A stretch of DNA of 64,000 bases from Pyrinomonadaceae bacterium (GCA_036277115.1 DASUNM010000021.1:558001-622000); one strand, 5' to 3'; shown: positions 52,746 to 62,270, counted from the stretch's first letter. Translations and numbers: made by a program. The notes: generated by a model not told the origin, from the sequence alone.

Positions 52746-53180
52746 CTAGAAAGGCACGTCGTCATCGTTCATGTCGGGCGCTTGCATCGGTGCGTCCTGA
52801 GGCGCAGCGGCCGCTCGCGCCGCTTGCGGAGCACCTTCATCACGCGCACCGCCACCACCGATGAACTGCATATCCGTGGCGTGAACTTCTAACGTGTGAC
52901 GAGGCTTCCCGTCACGATCCGTCCACTCCTCGACGCGCAATCGACCCTCGATATAAACCGGGCGCCCGCGTTGTAAGTACTGAGAAGCGGTCTCCGCCTG
53001 GCGGCCCCAAAGCGTCACGCGAAACCAGGTGGTGATGTCGTTATTTTCACCGGTAGTCCGATCCTTGCGTCGCTCGTTCGTGGCGAGACTGAAACTGCAA
53101 ACGGGAGTTCCTTGCGGCGTGTAGCGCAACTCGGGATCACGACCGAGATTGCCGACCAGAGTGATCTTATTGAAAGACAT
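52746..53180 (-). CDS. ssb: Single-stranded DNA-binding protein
   Basis: Coats single-stranded DNA in replication and repair. The 144-aa protein has the OB fold: FNKITLVGNLGRDPELRYT, then ITTWFRVTLWGRQAE and YLQRGRPVYIEGRL. The linker is Ala/Gln-rich, and the C-terminal tail ends MNDDDVPF, the acidic peptide that recruits partner proteins. It is convergent with accA and divergent from miaB. Confidence 0.96.
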   Translation of the reverse strand: MSFNKITLVGNLGRDPELRYTPQGTPVCSFSLATNERRKDRTTGENNDITTWFRVTLWGRQAETASQYLQRGRPVYIEGRLRVEEWTDRDGKPRHTLEVHATDMQFIGGGGARDEGAPQAARAAAAPQDAPMQAPDMNDDDVPF

Positions 53181-53349
53181 TTTCGTTCTCCGTTAGTCTG
53201 CCGCCCTAGAAGGGAGTCAGGAGTATAAAAGCGAGCGGCGATCCTACTAAGACGTTCGCGACTGGTCAAGCAGGACAAGGTTTTTACTTCGCGTGTGTTT
53301 GCGGCTTGGGTATTTGCGTGAACCTGCTGTTTTCGTGGAGTACGATTTC

Positions 53350-53457
53350 ATGCAAAGAAGCAAAGTGGCAAAGAATCGCAAACGCAAGAATGACATCACA
53401 CAACCGCGCGTCATTGATAGAAAGAAGTTAGCTAAATCTGCTAGACTCAGGCCGTAA
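53350..53457 (+). CDS. Possible 35-aa basic protein upstream of miaB
   Basis: An ATG preceded by GTGGAG at 53335-53340 opens a frame for a lysine/arginine-rich peptide (MQRSKVAKNRKRKN, then DRKKLAKSARLRP). It ends 12 bases before the miaB start. The basic composition suggests nucleic-acid or ribosome binding. No family is recognised, and the frame could be chance. Confidence 0.4.
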   Translation: MQRSKVAKNRKRKNDITQPRVIDRKKLAKSARLRP

Positions 53458-53469
53458 TCTCCTGAACTC

Positions 53470-54810
53470 ATGAGCGCGAGCGTTTACGTCGAAACGTTTG
53501 GATGTCAGATGAATGTCGCTGATAGCGAGCGGGCAGTCGTGCGTCTGCGCGATGCCGGCTACGAACTGACGAACGGGCCGGCGCAAGCGGATGTTGTGAT
53601 TTTTAATACGTGTTCCGTTCGTGAGCGTGCCGCGCACAAAGTGTTTACGCGCATTGGTGAAGTCCGGCGCATGCGACTTGGCAGCGAACCGGTCATTGGC
53701 GTCATGGGTTGTGTGGCGCAGCTCGAAGGCCGGACGCTTTTCGACAACTCGCCTTCGGTGAATCTGGTTGTGGGCACGCGTGCAACGGATCGCCTGCCGG
53801 CCCTGATTGATCGCGCGCTCGACGGAGAGCGCCGCATCATCGATCTGGACGAGCGCGGGGAGACCGAAGCGTGGGACTTGCCGGCGAGCGCGCGGACCTC
53901 GCCCTATGTCGCGTTTGTTCCGATCATTGAAGGCTGCAACAAGTTCTGCACTTACTGCATCGTTCCTTTTTCGCGCGGCCGCGAAAAGAGCCGCTCTGCG
54001 ACGGACATCGTCAGCGAGATAAGGCAACTTCGCGATTACGGCTATCGCGAGATTCACCTGATTGGCCAGAACGTCAACAGCTACCGGCCGAAGACGGAAG
54101 CGGGGCTGGAAAACTTCAAAGGTGCGACGTTGTTTTCGCGTCTGCTGCGGGCCGTCGCCGCGACGGGGATCGAGCGGATTAAGTTTACGACGTCGTTTCC
54201 GCGCGATTTTCATCCCGACATCGTCGCCGCGATCGAAGATCACGAAAATCTTTGCAACTGGGTGCACCTGCCGGTTCAATCGGGAAGCGATCGCATACTG
54301 CGCGCAATGCGACGCGGTCATACGGCGGCTGATTATCTGCGACGGATTGAAGTCATCAAGCAGGCGCGACGGAAGATCGCGATTACCAGTGATATCATCG
54401 TCGGGTTCCCCGGCGAGACTGAGCAGGACTTTCGCGATACGATGGGTCTGGTGGAAAGCGTGGGTTACGACGCGCTTTACATCTTCAAGTATTCAGAGCG
54501 ACCGGACACGCCCGCCGCAAAGCTTGATGATGACGTCACCAGGAACGAGAAGTCGGCGCGCTTCATGGAACTTGAAGCTCTGCAAAGACGACAGCAGAAA
54601 ACGATTTACGAAAGTTACCTTGGTCGTGAAGTAAACGTGCTGGCTGAAGCCGTGAGTTCGAAATCTAAAGCAGACTTTTCGGGTCACACAACCTGTCACA
54701 AGGTCGTAAACTTCCCCCGGCAATCGATGCAACTTGGCGAAGTGGCAAAGGTTAGAATTACCAACGTCTACAAGAACAGCCTGTATGGGGAAGCATTAGC
54801 AGCGGCGTAA
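53470..54810 (+). CDS. miaB: tRNA-2-methylthio-N6-dimethylallyladenosine synthase
   Basis: A radical SAM methylthiotransferase that adds the methylthio group to i6A37 of tRNA. The 446-aa protein has the N-terminal auxiliary cluster cysteines (ETFGCQMN, FNTCSVRE, MGCVAQLEG), the radical SAM motif EGCNKFCTYCIVPFSRG and a C-terminal TRAM domain (about residues 375-440). These features separate MiaB from RimO. The DUF151 nuclease gene follows closely. Confidence 0.95.
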   Translation: MSASVYVETFGCQMNVADSERAVVRLRDAGYELTNGPAQADVVIFNTCSVRERAAHKVFTRIGEVRRMRLGSEPVIGVMGCVAQLEGRTLFDNSPSVNLVVGTRATDRLPALIDRALDGERRIIDLDERGETEAWDLPASARTSPYVAFVPIIEGCNKFCTYCIVPFSRGREKSRSATDIVSEIRQLRDYGYREIHLIGQNVNSYRPKTEAGLENFKGATLFSRLLRAVAATGIERIKFTTSFPRDFHPDIVAAIEDHENLCNWVHLPVQSGSDRILRAMRRGHTAADYLRRIEVIKQARRKIAITSDIIVGFPGETEQDFRDTMGLVESVGYDALYIFKYSERPDTPAAKLDDDVTRNEKSARFMELEALQRRQQKTIYESYLGREVNVLAEAVSSKSKADFSGHTTCHKVVNFPRQSMQLGEVAKVRITNVYKNSLYGEALAAA

Positions 54811-54843
54811 CTTTAGCAAGGAAGAGCAAGCGGGAGATTCGCT

Positions 54844-55335
54844 ATGGAAATCGAGGTCAAAATTCGGGCGTTGATGATGGATCCGAATAGCGGCACTCCG
54901 ATTATTATTCTCAAAGATGTAAACAGCGAGACGATGCTTCCCATCTGGGTCGGCGCTTACGAGGCAAATGCCATTGCCCTCGAGATTGAGAAAATCGCCC
55001 CGCCCCGGCCGATGACTCACGATCTGCTGCGCAACCTGATCATTGAGCTGGGAATGAAAGTTGAACGCGTCGTCGTCACGTCATTGCGCGACAACACCTT
55101 CTACGCCGTCATCGAATTGAGTTCCGGCAATGGCGAACCGATGCGCCTGGATTCGCGGCCTTCAGATGCGATTGCCTTGGCGTTGCGCGCTGACTGTCCA
55201 ATCTTCGTGGACCTCGAAGTAATTCAGGCGTCGCGAAACTCGATTGCCACCGACGACGAGACGATCGAAGAATCAGCTCCCGCTGAGGAAGAATGGCCCG
55301 AAGTAATTGGTGACGCGGGCGACCTCCCGATGTAA
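54844..55335 (+). CDS. DUF151/bifunctional nuclease domain protein
   Basis: A 163-aa protein of the DUF151 family, with LPIWVGAYEANAIALEIEK, RNLIIELGMKVERVVVTSL and RLDSRPSDAIALALRADCP. Plant and thermophile homologues have been described as bifunctional nucleases (DNase/RNase); the bacterial role is unclear. The acidic C-terminal tail is variable. It sits between miaB and parA. Confidence 0.88.
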   Translation: MEIEVKIRALMMDPNSGTPIIILKDVNSETMLPIWVGAYEANAIALEIEKIAPPRPMTHDLLRNLIIELGMKVERVVVTSLRDNTFYAVIELSSGNGEPMRLDSRPSDAIALALRADCPIFVDLEVIQASRNSIATDDETIEESAPAEEEWPEVIGDAGDLPM

Positions 55336-55372
55336 GATAGGCCGAATTGCGGATGAGGTATAACGACAGAGA

Positions 55373-56128
55373 GTGATAATCGCAATCGCGAACCAGAAAG
55401 GTGGCGTCGGCAAAACGACCACCGCCATCAATCTCGCCGCTGCGTTCGCCAGACGCGGCTCAAAGACGCTTCTCCTCGATCTCGATCCCCAGGGCAATAG
55501 TTCAATTTCATTTCTCGATCCTTTGACGGTCGAGAAGTCGGCCTACGATCTGATGATGGACGGGCAGGGAACTGAAGAGCTTCCGATTTACAAATCGAAG
55601 GAAAAAGACCTCGACATTATTCCGGCGCGAATCAGTCTGGCGAAGCTGGAGTCGAAGCTGGTCGGCGATTTCGACGCACCTTTTCGTCTGAAAGACCGGA
55701 TTGAGCCGCTGAAGAAAGTCTATAAGGTAATCGTGATCGACACGCCGCCGACACTCGGTTTGATCACGGTGAACGCGCTGGTCGCTTCGAGTCACGTGCT
55801 TATTCCGATTCAGTCATCCTATTTCGCTTTGGAAGGCACGGATGACCTGCTGGAAACGATCGAGAAGGTAAAGGCCAGGCCAAATCCCAATCTCGAAATG
55901 CTGGGCGTGCTCGTGACGCTTCACGACAAGAGGACTACGCTTGGGAAAGAGGTCTTCGAGCAAATTCGTCGCGTCTTTGGGCCGAAGCTTTTCAATACTG
56001 TGATCACGAAGAGCGTGCGGCTCGAGGAGTCGCCGGCCTACAAAGAATCAATCTTCACATTCGCGCCGCAGTCTTCGGGCGCCCAAGAGTACGAAAAACT
56101 TTGTAAAGAGGTACTGACCCGTGTCTAG
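55373..56128 (+). CDS. parA: Chromosome partitioning ATPase ParA (Soj)
   Basis: A deviant Walker A ATPase of 251 aa: [37 protein letters not shown], and the [17 protein letters not shown] region. It binds DNA in the ATP form and is stimulated by ParB to move the origin. The start is a GTG at 55373. It overlaps parB by eight bases. The usual partners gidB/mnmG are not in the window, so this parAB may be far from oriC or the locus may be rearranged. Confidence 0.94.
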   Translation: MIIAIANQKGGVGKTTTAINLAAAFARRGSKTLLLDLDPQGNSSISFLDPLTVEKSAYDLMMDGQGTEELPIYKSKEKDLDIIPARISLAKLESKLVGDFDAPFRLKDRIEPLKKVYKVIVIDTPPTLGLITVNALVASSHVLIPIQSSYFALEGTDDLLETIEKVKARPNPNLEMLGVLVTLHDKRTTLGKEVFEQIRRVFGPKLFNTVITKSVRLEESPAYKESIFTFAPQSSGAQEYEKLCKEVLTRV

Positions 56129-56948
56129 AAGAGGTTTACCCGCCGGTTTAAGCATGCGCCACGACGCGCACTATGTGGAAGAGTTGACGCAGGAACGCGT
56201 CAGCCATGTGGGCCGCGTAATTCCGATCGACAAACTCGATCCCAATCCGGACCAACCACGCACGGAGATTGGCGACCTGACGGAACTCACCGCGTCGATT
56301 AAAGAAAAGGGCGTGCTTGAGCCGTTGTTGGTCAAACCGACGTTCGGTCGCTGGATGATCATCGCCGGCGAAAGGCGTTGGCGGGCCGCGACGGCCGCAG
56401 GACTGACTGAGGTTCCGTGCATCGAGATGGATGTTGACGAAAGCGCGGTAGCTGAAATCGCGCTAATCGAAAACATGCAGCGCAAGGATCTGACCCCATG
56501 GGAAGAAGCCGACGGCCTGCGCGCGCTGTGCGAACGATTCGGTTACACGCACGAGGACGTGGCCCGCAAAGTTGGTAAGAGCCGGAGCACCGTGACCGAA
56601 GCTTTGTCGATTGCCACTATGCCTGCTGACGTCAGGGGTATGTGCCGGGATGCCGAGATCACTTCAAAGTCCCTCCTGCTTCAGATCGTGCGACAGCCCG
56701 ACGATGATTCAATGCGCGTGATTGCGCAGCAGATCGCCGAGCAGGGTCTGACTCGTGATGGCGCGCGCAAAGCGCGACGCGCCTACATCGATCCCACCGG
56801 CAGTTCCGAACCTTTTGTTTACCGGTTTGAAGCGCCGGGAAGAGAATTTCGCGTCGAGGTAAAGTTTAAGAAGTCAGATGTTTCCACGGAAGAGCTTTTT
56901 GAAGCGCTTAATGACGCGGCGCAAGGCATCGACGATGCCGTTTCGTAG
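56121..56948 (+). CDS. parB: Chromosome partitioning protein ParB (Spo0J)
   Basis: A parS-binding CTPase of 275 aa. The N-terminal domain has [18 protein letters not shown], the CTP-binding block [14 protein letters not shown] and [20 protein letters not shown]. The HTH is [21 protein letters not shown]. The C-terminal part (about 225-275) is the dimerisation region. The start is a GTG at 56121; a later ATG (56154) is possible. I found no clear TGTTTCACGTGAAACA-like parS site in the window by eye. Confidence 0.94.
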   Translation: MSRRGLPAGLSMRHDAHYVEELTQERVSHVGRVIPIDKLDPNPDQPRTEIGDLTELTASIKEKGVLEPLLVKPTFGRWMIIAGERRWRAATAAGLTEVPCIEMDVDESAVAEIALIENMQRKDLTPWEEADGLRALCERFGYTHEDVARKVGKSRSTVTEALSIATMPADVRGMCRDAEITSKSLLLQIVRQPDDDSMRVIAQQIAEQGLTRDGARKARRAYIDPTGSSEPFVYRFEAPGREFRVEVKFKKSDVSTEELFEALNDAAQGIDDAVS

Positions 56949-56949
56949 T

Positions 56950-57022
56950 GCACAGACCTCAGTCTGTCTCTTGCTCTCCCCGAATCGGCTTTCATCAGGA
57001 AGGTCACAGACTAAAGTCTGTG
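56950..57022. repeat. CACAGACTNNAGTCTGTG repeats after parB
   Basis: Two palindromes, ACAGACCTCAGTCTGT (56954-56969) and CACAGACTAAAGTCTGTG (57005-57022). They lie between the convergent ends of parB and the next gene and could act as a terminator. Confidence 0.75.
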
Positions 57023-57026
57023 CCAC

Positions 57027-57569
57027 CTAACCCTTCTTCTTCTTTTCGGCGGCCGCTTTCTTTGCGAGAGACTTGCTCCACCGCTCGAGTGTCGGTTGCA
57101 GAGGTTTGAATATCTTGGCGCGAAACTTGTGTTGCGACTCATTCCACGCTTTTAAATGCTTTTCTGTATAGGCCCGCACCGCTGGTTCCACCTGGCCACG
57201 CTTAACTGAGTGACGCAGCGTCAGGTGATAGTGCTGAGCGACTAGCGAAAAAATAACTGCCGCTAAGTTTCCTTTGAACGAAAGCCGGGGAATGATCCGC
57301 TTGTGGAATGGTTTGTTGGCCGAGGTCAGGGGACTGATCGCGATCTCGAACCAGGCGCCCTTTACGCCTTGTTTCGGATGATAGAGGCCGGGTAGTTCCT
57401 GGCCCTTGGCCGCCATTAATGCGCGTGGTTCGGTCACTGTACTGACTAATCGCAGCCGCTCGACGCCCCTTAAATGCTCGCGCGGGACGCTTGCCAGCGC
57501 ACTCTCGACATTTGCCAGCGTATTCCGGGGCAGGCTGCCCTCGTATTGATTTTCGATTTTTATCGGCAT
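57027..57569 (-). CDS. Conserved-looking protein of unknown function
   Basis: A 180-aa basic protein with MPIKIENQYEGSLPRNTLANV at the start, HYHLTLRHSVKRGQVEPAVR in the middle and a Lys/Ala-rich tail (KKAAAEKKKKG). No signal peptide or membrane segment is seen. I do not recognise the family. Codon use looks like that of its neighbours. Confidence 0.6.
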   Translation of the reverse strand: MPIKIENQYEGSLPRNTLANVESALASVPREHLRGVERLRLVSTVTEPRALMAAKGQELPGLYHPKQGVKGAWFEIAISPLTSANKPFHKRIIPRLSFKGNLAAVIFSLVAQHYHLTLRHSVKRGQVEPAVRAYTEKHLKAWNESQHKFRAKIFKPLQPTLERWSKSLAKKAAAEKKKKG

Positions 57570-58069
57570 CTTTATGAACTATGAAACCTGCAGCAGAGCA
57601 CTGTAGGCAATGCGATTAGTCTCAGTCAACCACAGGGCGATCGTCACCACTTACCACGAGCGTCGCTGAGCTCCGTTGAAACGCCATCGTGAAGTCCTGA
57701 CTGCGGTTCGCGTTGTGGCCAACCAAGAATGCCTCCATCTCAAACCACGAACCCGAGGCTCCACATCAGGGAAGGCGCACCCTAAAGACCCAGACTTGTG
57801 GGCCGGGCCTCGCAACTCAATCGATACTGGTCGCGTCCGATAATACATATTATGTTGTCCGGTGGCCCGACCTTTGCGTCATAGGCGGTTAGTTGCCCCA
57901 AAACTAGGTTTTCTGCCCTTAAAAGTCTTTTCGTTCTCAATTGCTTCAATGGTTACGATTTGCACCGCAGTTGTGAGCGCAGCCGGATCCACAGGTTTCT
58001 GAACGTGGGTGTTTAGTGCGGTATCATGTGGGCTCGTGCCTAGGACCTCTTCAACTGAGGAAAAATCTC
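57570..58069. other. 500-base spacer with no recognised gene
   Basis: The region is flanked by the unknown gene and the beta-barrel gene. No convincing coding frame, tRNA or strong hairpin is seen. CAACTGAGG at 58052-58060 includes a Shine-Dalgarno sequence for the next gene. Confidence 0.5.
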
Positions 58070-59377
58070 ATGCGACACACTGCGCTCCTCATCGGCGCTC
58101 TGCTGTTTCTCTCTGAGCCGGGTGTTTACGCTCAACAACAGTCGAACGAGCCCCCGAAGGTCGAAGTAGGTGTTCACTTCACCTCTATCACAGGTCAGGA
58201 AATTCAGCCATTTTTCTTCCCCCACTCTATAAAATCGGAATCAGGTCTCGGTGCGAGATTCAGTTATAACCTGACTAAACATGTGGCGCTCGAGGCAGAG
58301 GGCAATTTGCTCGCTCGCGGTGGGTTCGCCTTCGGCTTTGACAGCGCTGCTTATAACGTCCAGGGCCAGTTTGGTGTAAAGGCAGGCAAGCGCTTCGAAC
58401 GGTTCGGAGTTTTTGCAAAAGCCAGGCCCGGTCTGTTGAGTGTTCCCGAGATACTCGTCCAAACCGGCACTCAGACGATCGAAACCGGGTTCCCTTTTCC
58501 GCCATTTACTTATCCTGTTTTCGAGGCTCGGCGAAAGAACTTTTTTACGTTGGATGTTGGCGGCGTGCTTGAGTTTTATCCGTCTCGTCGAATGCTGGTG
58601 CGGTTTGATGCGGGCAATACTGTGGTTCATGTGGGGGACGTGCGATCAGTTTCCTTCACTGACATACCGCCGCCGCCAATGGCACGAACAACGCATAACT
58701 TTCAGTTCAGCGCGGGCGTCGCCTTTCGTTTCCGCGACCCGGAGCCGCCCAGCGCCGATGCTAATTTGGGTAGATCTGACGTCGAGCAAAAGTTTGAAGC
58801 AGGTGTTCAATTTACGTCGCTACTTCTGAGAGTGTGGGCCGACACCCAACTCCCGGCCTTGGGATTCGATGGAAGGGATGCCCAGTCAGGTTTTGGTGGC
58901 CGGTTGACTTACAACTTCACACGAAACATCGCGGCAGAAGTGCAAACAGACTTTTTTCCGAAAGACTTGTCTCCCTTTCCCTTTTCCAACTTTGCCAACG
59001 GCCGTGCCGGAGGCCGCATGATACAGGCTCAGGCCGGGCCAAAAATCGGCAAACGGTTTGAGAAGTTTGGAGTGTTTGGCAAAGTGCGGCCGGGCGCAGT
59101 TAGCTTTAGCGAGACGACAAAGTGGAACTTCGTGCCGTCTCCGCATAATCCGACGCCTCAAATCCAGCGACGGACGTTTTTCTCACTGGACGTTGGCGGA
59201 GTGCTGGAGTTTTACCCAACTCCGCGGATCGTGACGCGGTTTGATGGTGGCGACACCATAATTTTCTACGGCAGCACGCAGGTGCCGTTTCTGACTCTGC
59301 GTACGCCGATATTCGAAATGCCGGCGAGGAGAAAGCATCAATTTCAGTTCAGCGCTGGGGTGGGGTTCCGGTTTTGA
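58070..59377 (+). CDS. Outer-membrane beta-barrel protein with internal duplication
   Basis: A 435-aa protein with a signal peptide (HTALLIGALLFLSEPGVYA, cleavage before QQQ). Two homologous halves follow: about 30-221 and 242-435. Each has a YNLTKHVALE- or YNFTRNIAAE-type strand, GKRFERFGVFAKARPG or GKRFEKFGVFGKVRPG, then FFTLDVGGVLEFYPS or FFSLDVGGVLEFYPT and ends in SAGVAFRF or SAGVGFRF. The final aromatic residue suits insertion by the Bam machinery. Porin-like or adhesin-like barrels are possible; the substrate is unknown. The ATG at 58070 has a CTGAGG ribosome-binding site. Confidence 0.8.
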   Translation: MRHTALLIGALLFLSEPGVYAQQQSNEPPKVEVGVHFTSITGQEIQPFFFPHSIKSESGLGARFSYNLTKHVALEAEGNLLARGGFAFGFDSAAYNVQGQFGVKAGKRFERFGVFAKARPGLLSVPEILVQTGTQTIETGFPFPPFTYPVFEARRKNFFTLDVGGVLEFYPSRRMLVRFDAGNTVVHVGDVRSVSFTDIPPPPMARTTHNFQFSAGVAFRFRDPEPPSADANLGRSDVEQKFEAGVQFTSLLLRVWADTQLPALGFDGRDAQSGFGGRLTYNFTRNIAAEVQTDFFPKDLSPFPFSNFANGRAGGRMIQAQAGPKIGKRFEKFGVFGKVRPGAVSFSETTKWNFVPSPHNPTPQIQRRTFFSLDVGGVLEFYPTPRIVTRFDGGDTIIFYGSTQVPFLTLRTPIFEMPARRKHQFQFSAGVGFRF

Positions 59378-59452
59378 AACTGAGGTCAAGAAATCTTTGA
59401 GTTCGAACGATTTCCGCCAGAACTTCCGAAAAATCGACACGATCTCAAGTTG

Positions 59453-60055
59453 TTATTGCGCGAATGTTCCGGTTTGGACTGCACCGGCACGTTCGTAATT
59501 CACGAGGATGACGCCGGTCGAGCCTACAATGCTTTCTGTCACCTTGAACGCCGCCGGGATCGCGCCCCCAGCAAACAAACGTTTCCCCTCGCCCAAAGTT
59601 ATCGGATAGATCATCAACCAGAAATTATCGATCAGATCATGCTTCATAAGCGTCTGCAGCAGATTACCGCTTCCCCAAATGTGCAGATCGGGTCCTTCTC
59701 CTTGCTTAAGTTCCGCGATTTTTTTTGCAACATCGCCGTTTAAAAACACCGAGGGTTGCCATTCGGAAGAAGTCATGGTGTTCGAGGCGACATATTTAGT
59801 GGCCGTGTTGACGCCGGGCCAAATGTCGCCATGTTGCGGCCAAAACGCCGCCCAAATTTCAAAAGTCTTGCGCCCCAGTAACAGGTCGATCGGCAAGTCC
59901 AACATCTTTTTCACGGCCGCCCCGATCGCGTCGTCGTCAAGGGGCGCTGACCATCCGCCATACGCGAAGCCATCGCTCCGATCTTCCTCGGGCCCCCCTG
60001 GGGCTTGTATAACACCATCAAGGGTAATGTGTTCAAGTACGGTAATTTTTCTCAT
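59453..60055 (-). CDS. Dihydrofolate-reductase-fold protein (RibD C-terminal-like)
   Basis: A 200-aa protein of the DHFR/RibD-C superfamily: [12 protein letters not shown] at the start, [31 protein letters not shown] and [21 protein letters not shown]. These proteins use a reduced pyridine nucleotide, but the substrate for this branch is unknown and it is not the folate-pathway DHFR. The start at 60055 ([10 protein letters not shown]) removes an unlikely basic extension. A YCII-domain gene lies upstream; the two often occur together. Confidence 0.85.
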   Translation of the reverse strand: MRKITVLEHITLDGVIQAPGGPEEDRSDGFAYGGWSAPLDDDAIGAAVKKMLDLPIDLLLGRKTFEIWAAFWPQHGDIWPGVNTATKYVASNTMTSSEWQPSVFLNGDVAKKIAELKQGEGPDLHIWGSGNLLQTLMKHDLIDNFWLMIYPITLGEGKRLFAGGAIPAAFKVTESIVGSTGVILVNYERAGAVQTGTFAQ

Positions 60056-60108
60056 GACTGAGTTCCCTTCGAGTGCTTCTGATTTTTTTCTCTTTGCGGC
60101 TGGCTGGA

Positions 60109-60477
60109 CTATTCCGCCGCTGCATTCGGGTCCGGGAAGAATAGAAGTTCGCGTACCTCGCCGGGCACATCGCAGGCTATGGCAGCCTTTTTCGCCCATG
60201 CAAGTGCCTCGTCCAAATCGGCGGCTTCCAGAATCCAAAAACCGCCCATGTGCTCCTTGGTCTCGATGTATGGTCCGTCGGTGACGATCACCCTGCCGTC
60301 GCGGTGCTTCCGCACCGTCTTCGCGTTGGCGGCCGGGGAAATGCCGCAGGCGAACTTTCTGGCGCCGGCTGCAATCAATTCACGGTTAAGCGCGTGGATC
60401 TCTTCGATCATCGCTTCAGTTACGGTGGACGGGTCGAAGTTGTCGGGGATGTAGTTACAAACCAGATACTGTGCCAT
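60109..60477 (-). CDS. YCII-related domain protein
   Basis: A 122-aa protein with a YCII/DGPF-type ferredoxin-like fold: [16 protein letters not shown], then [21 protein letters not shown]. Members with this TDGPY..TKE block often sit next to ECF sigma factors; none is seen here. An AAGGAGAAA ribosome-binding site precedes the ATG at 60477. It is followed by the DHFR-fold gene after 53 bases. Confidence 0.82.
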   Translation of the reverse strand: MAQYLVCNYIPDNFDPSTVTEAMIEEIHALNRELIAAGARKFACGISPAANAKTVRKHRDGRVIVTDGPYIETKEHMGGFWILEAADLDEALAWAKKAAIACDVPGEVRELLFFPDPNAAAE

Positions 60478-60662
60478 GCGTTTTTCTCCTTGGTTTCTGT
60501 GGTTTTTGCGATGACTCGTTTCCACTCAGGAACCGTAGCTCATCGTCCTTTGTCCTATAGTCGTTGGGTGAGACGGCAAATCGACAGCTATTCAAGAAAA
60601 TGTCTTATGCTCGTGGATCGGTTCGGGGGGAAGGCTCGGGCATGAGGACGACCGGGTAAGCA

Positions 60663-60692
60663 GAAGCCCCGCCCATTAGTGGACGGGGCTTC
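60663..60692. repeat. GC-rich hairpin upstream of the metK region
   Basis: Arms GAAGCCCCGCCC (60663-60674) and GGACGGGGCTTC (60681-60692) with one G-U pair. No long T-run follows on either strand, so terminator function is uncertain. It lies downstream, on the minus strand, of the small candidate gene at 60789-60881. Confidence 0.7.
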
Positions 60693-60788
60693 CAAGCTTT
60701 GCGGGAAATCAGCCTATGGCCTATCTACTTCTTACGTCCTTCTCATTCGAGAACGCAAGCCCCAAAATTCCTGCCCGTCTGGGGTCCC

Positions 60789-60881
60789 TCAGTCGGCTAA
60801 CTGCTGACCGAAGCGAATCGCCCAAAAGCGAATCGCGGAAACGTGGAATGCGTCGGGCCTGGACAAAAGTTTGGTTAACAT
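60789..60881 (-). CDS. Candidate 30-aa small protein divergent from metK
   Basis: An ATG at 60881 is preceded by a near-perfect Shine-Dalgarno sequence, GGAGGTGA (60886-60893). It opens a 30-codon frame (MLTKLLSRPDAF...IRFGQQLAD) with a short internal repeat AIRFWAIRFG. A consensus -10 element lies 28 bases upstream and a hairpin about 100 bases downstream. The unit is compact and complete, but no family is recognised. It could instead be a leader peptide or part of a structured RNA. Confidence 0.5.
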   Translation of the reverse strand: MLTKLLSRPDAFHVSAIRFWAIRFGQQLAD

Positions 60882-60908
60882 AATTCACCTCCCATTTCGC
60901 CGCGGCTG

Positions 60909-60914
60909 ATTATA
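60909..60914 (-). promoter_or_regulatory. TATAAT -10 element of the small divergent unit
   Basis: A perfect TATAAT on the minus strand at 60914-60909, inside AAGATATAATC. A matching -35 is weak. Transcription would start near 60902, about 20 bases before the small ORF. Confidence 0.45.
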
Positions 60915-61001
60915 TCTTGTAACAAGCAAAGGGTTCTGGCATTGGGGCCGGTCAAGCGAGCCCCGAAGCGCGAAAACAGGCTAAATCCGGGCGACCCCAC
61001 C

Positions 61002-61030
61002 TTGACACCCCTTTAAAATGGCTGTTATCG
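61002..61030 (+). promoter_or_regulatory. Weak candidate promoter for metK
   Basis: A consensus TTGACA (61002-61007) is followed after 17 bases by TTATCG (61025-61030), a poor -10. The metK start is about 68 bases downstream. Confidence 0.3.
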
Positions 61031-61097
61031 TTCCCGTTCTTTTGATTCCTATTATTCACGCCTGAGTGCAATAAGAAGAGTTTCTGGAGGCATTTGT

Positions 61098-62270
61098 TTG
61101 GAAAATCATAACGGAACTTTGTTTACTTCTGAGTCGGTCACTGAGGGCCACCCCGACAAGATCGCGGACCAGATATCTGACGCCATTCTTGACGCCGCTT
61201 TAACGGACGATTCGGCTTCCCGGGTTGCGTGTGAGACGCTTTTGACGACCGGCCTGGTCATCATTGCCGGCGAGATCACCACTAAAGCCCAAATCGACTA
61301 CCAAGGTATCGCCCGCCGTGTCATCGGCGAGATCGGCTACACGAGCTCCAAGTACGGCTTCGACAACGAAACCTGCAGCGTCCTTTGCGCGATTCATCAG
61401 CAGTCGCCCGACATCGCCATGGGCGTGGATACCGGCGGCGCCGGCGACCAGGGCTTAATGTTCGGGTATGCCTGCAATGAGACGCCTGAGCTGATGCCGC
61501 TGCCGATTCAATTGGCACACCGCTTGGCTGAACGGCTGACCGACGCGCGCAAGTCCGGCCAGCTTCCTTATCTTCTTCCGGACGGAAAGTCTCAGGTCAC
61601 GGTTGAGTACCGCGACGGACGCCCGTTCCGGGTGGACGCTGTCGTTATTTCGTCGCAGCACCTGGCTGAGGTTGAGAACGATCAGCTGCGCGCTGAGATT
61701 GGCGAACACGTTATCAGACACACTGTGCCGAGCGATTTGATGGATGACGGCACGAAATATCACATTAATCCCACCGGCAAGTTCGTCATCGGCGGTCCGC
61801 ATGGCGATTCCGGTCTTACTGGTCGCAAGATTATTGTCGATACCTACGGCGGCTATGCGCCGCATGGTGGCGGCGCCTTCTCAGGCAAGGATCCGACAAA
61901 GGTCGATCGCTCAGCCGCGTACATGGCTCGCTATATCGCCAAGAATATTGTCTCTGCTGGCCTGGCTGATAAATGCCAAGTGCAACTCGCTTACGCGATC
62001 GGCGTGGCTGAGCCTGTCTCGGTTTACGTCGACACGCAAGGCACGGGTCGAATTAGCGAAGTCGCTCTAGCTAAACTCGTGCGCGAGCACTTCCCTCTTA
62101 CTCCGAAGGAAATTATTAGTGAGCTTAAGCTGCGCCGGCCCGTTTATCGCCAGACGGCCGCGTATGGCCACTTCGGGCGTTCGGGTGATGGCTTCACGTG
62201 GGAAGAGACAGACAAGGCGGAAGCCCTGCGCACGGCCGGTGATGCTCTAAGCTCTGCCGCTCGGGTCTAG
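61098..62270 (+). CDS. metK: S-adenosylmethionine synthetase
   Basis: Makes S-adenosylmethionine from ATP and methionine. The 390-aa protein has the N-terminal block [30 protein letters not shown], the MAT signatures [12 protein letters not shown] and [18 protein letters not shown], and the C-terminal TAAYGHFGR. The start is a TTG at 61098 with GGAGG seven bases upstream; no ATG or GTG is nearby. A strong hairpin follows the stop, before ahcY. Confidence 0.97.
   Translation: MENHNGTLFTSESVTEGHPDKIADQISDAILDAALTDDSASRVACETLLTTGLVIIAGEITTKAQIDYQGIARRVIGEIGYTSSKYGFDNETCSVLCAIHQQSPDIAMGVDTGGAGDQGLMFGYACNETPELMPLPIQLAHRLAERLTDARKSGQLPYLLPDGKSQVTVEYRDGRPFRVDAVVISSQHLAEVENDQLRAEIGEHVIRHTVPSDLMDDGTKYHINPTGKFVIGGPHGDSGLTGRKIIVDTYGGYAPHGGGAFSGKDPTKVDRSAAYMARYIAKNIVSAGLADKCQVQLAYAIGVAEPVSVYVDTQGTGRISEVALAKLVREHFPLTPKEIISELKLRRPVYRQTAAYGHFGRSGDGFTWEETDKAEALRTAGDALSSAARV

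Noticed and set aside
57651..57848. Minus-strand 65-codon frame in the spacer before the beta-barrel gene
   Set aside because: It has an Arg/Trp-rich random-looking peptide with no ribosome-binding site and no family signal.
60940..61097. SAM riboswitch upstream of metK
   Set aside because: The predicted leader is short and no SAM-I, SAM-II or SAM-IV core elements were recognised. A covariance-model search would decide.
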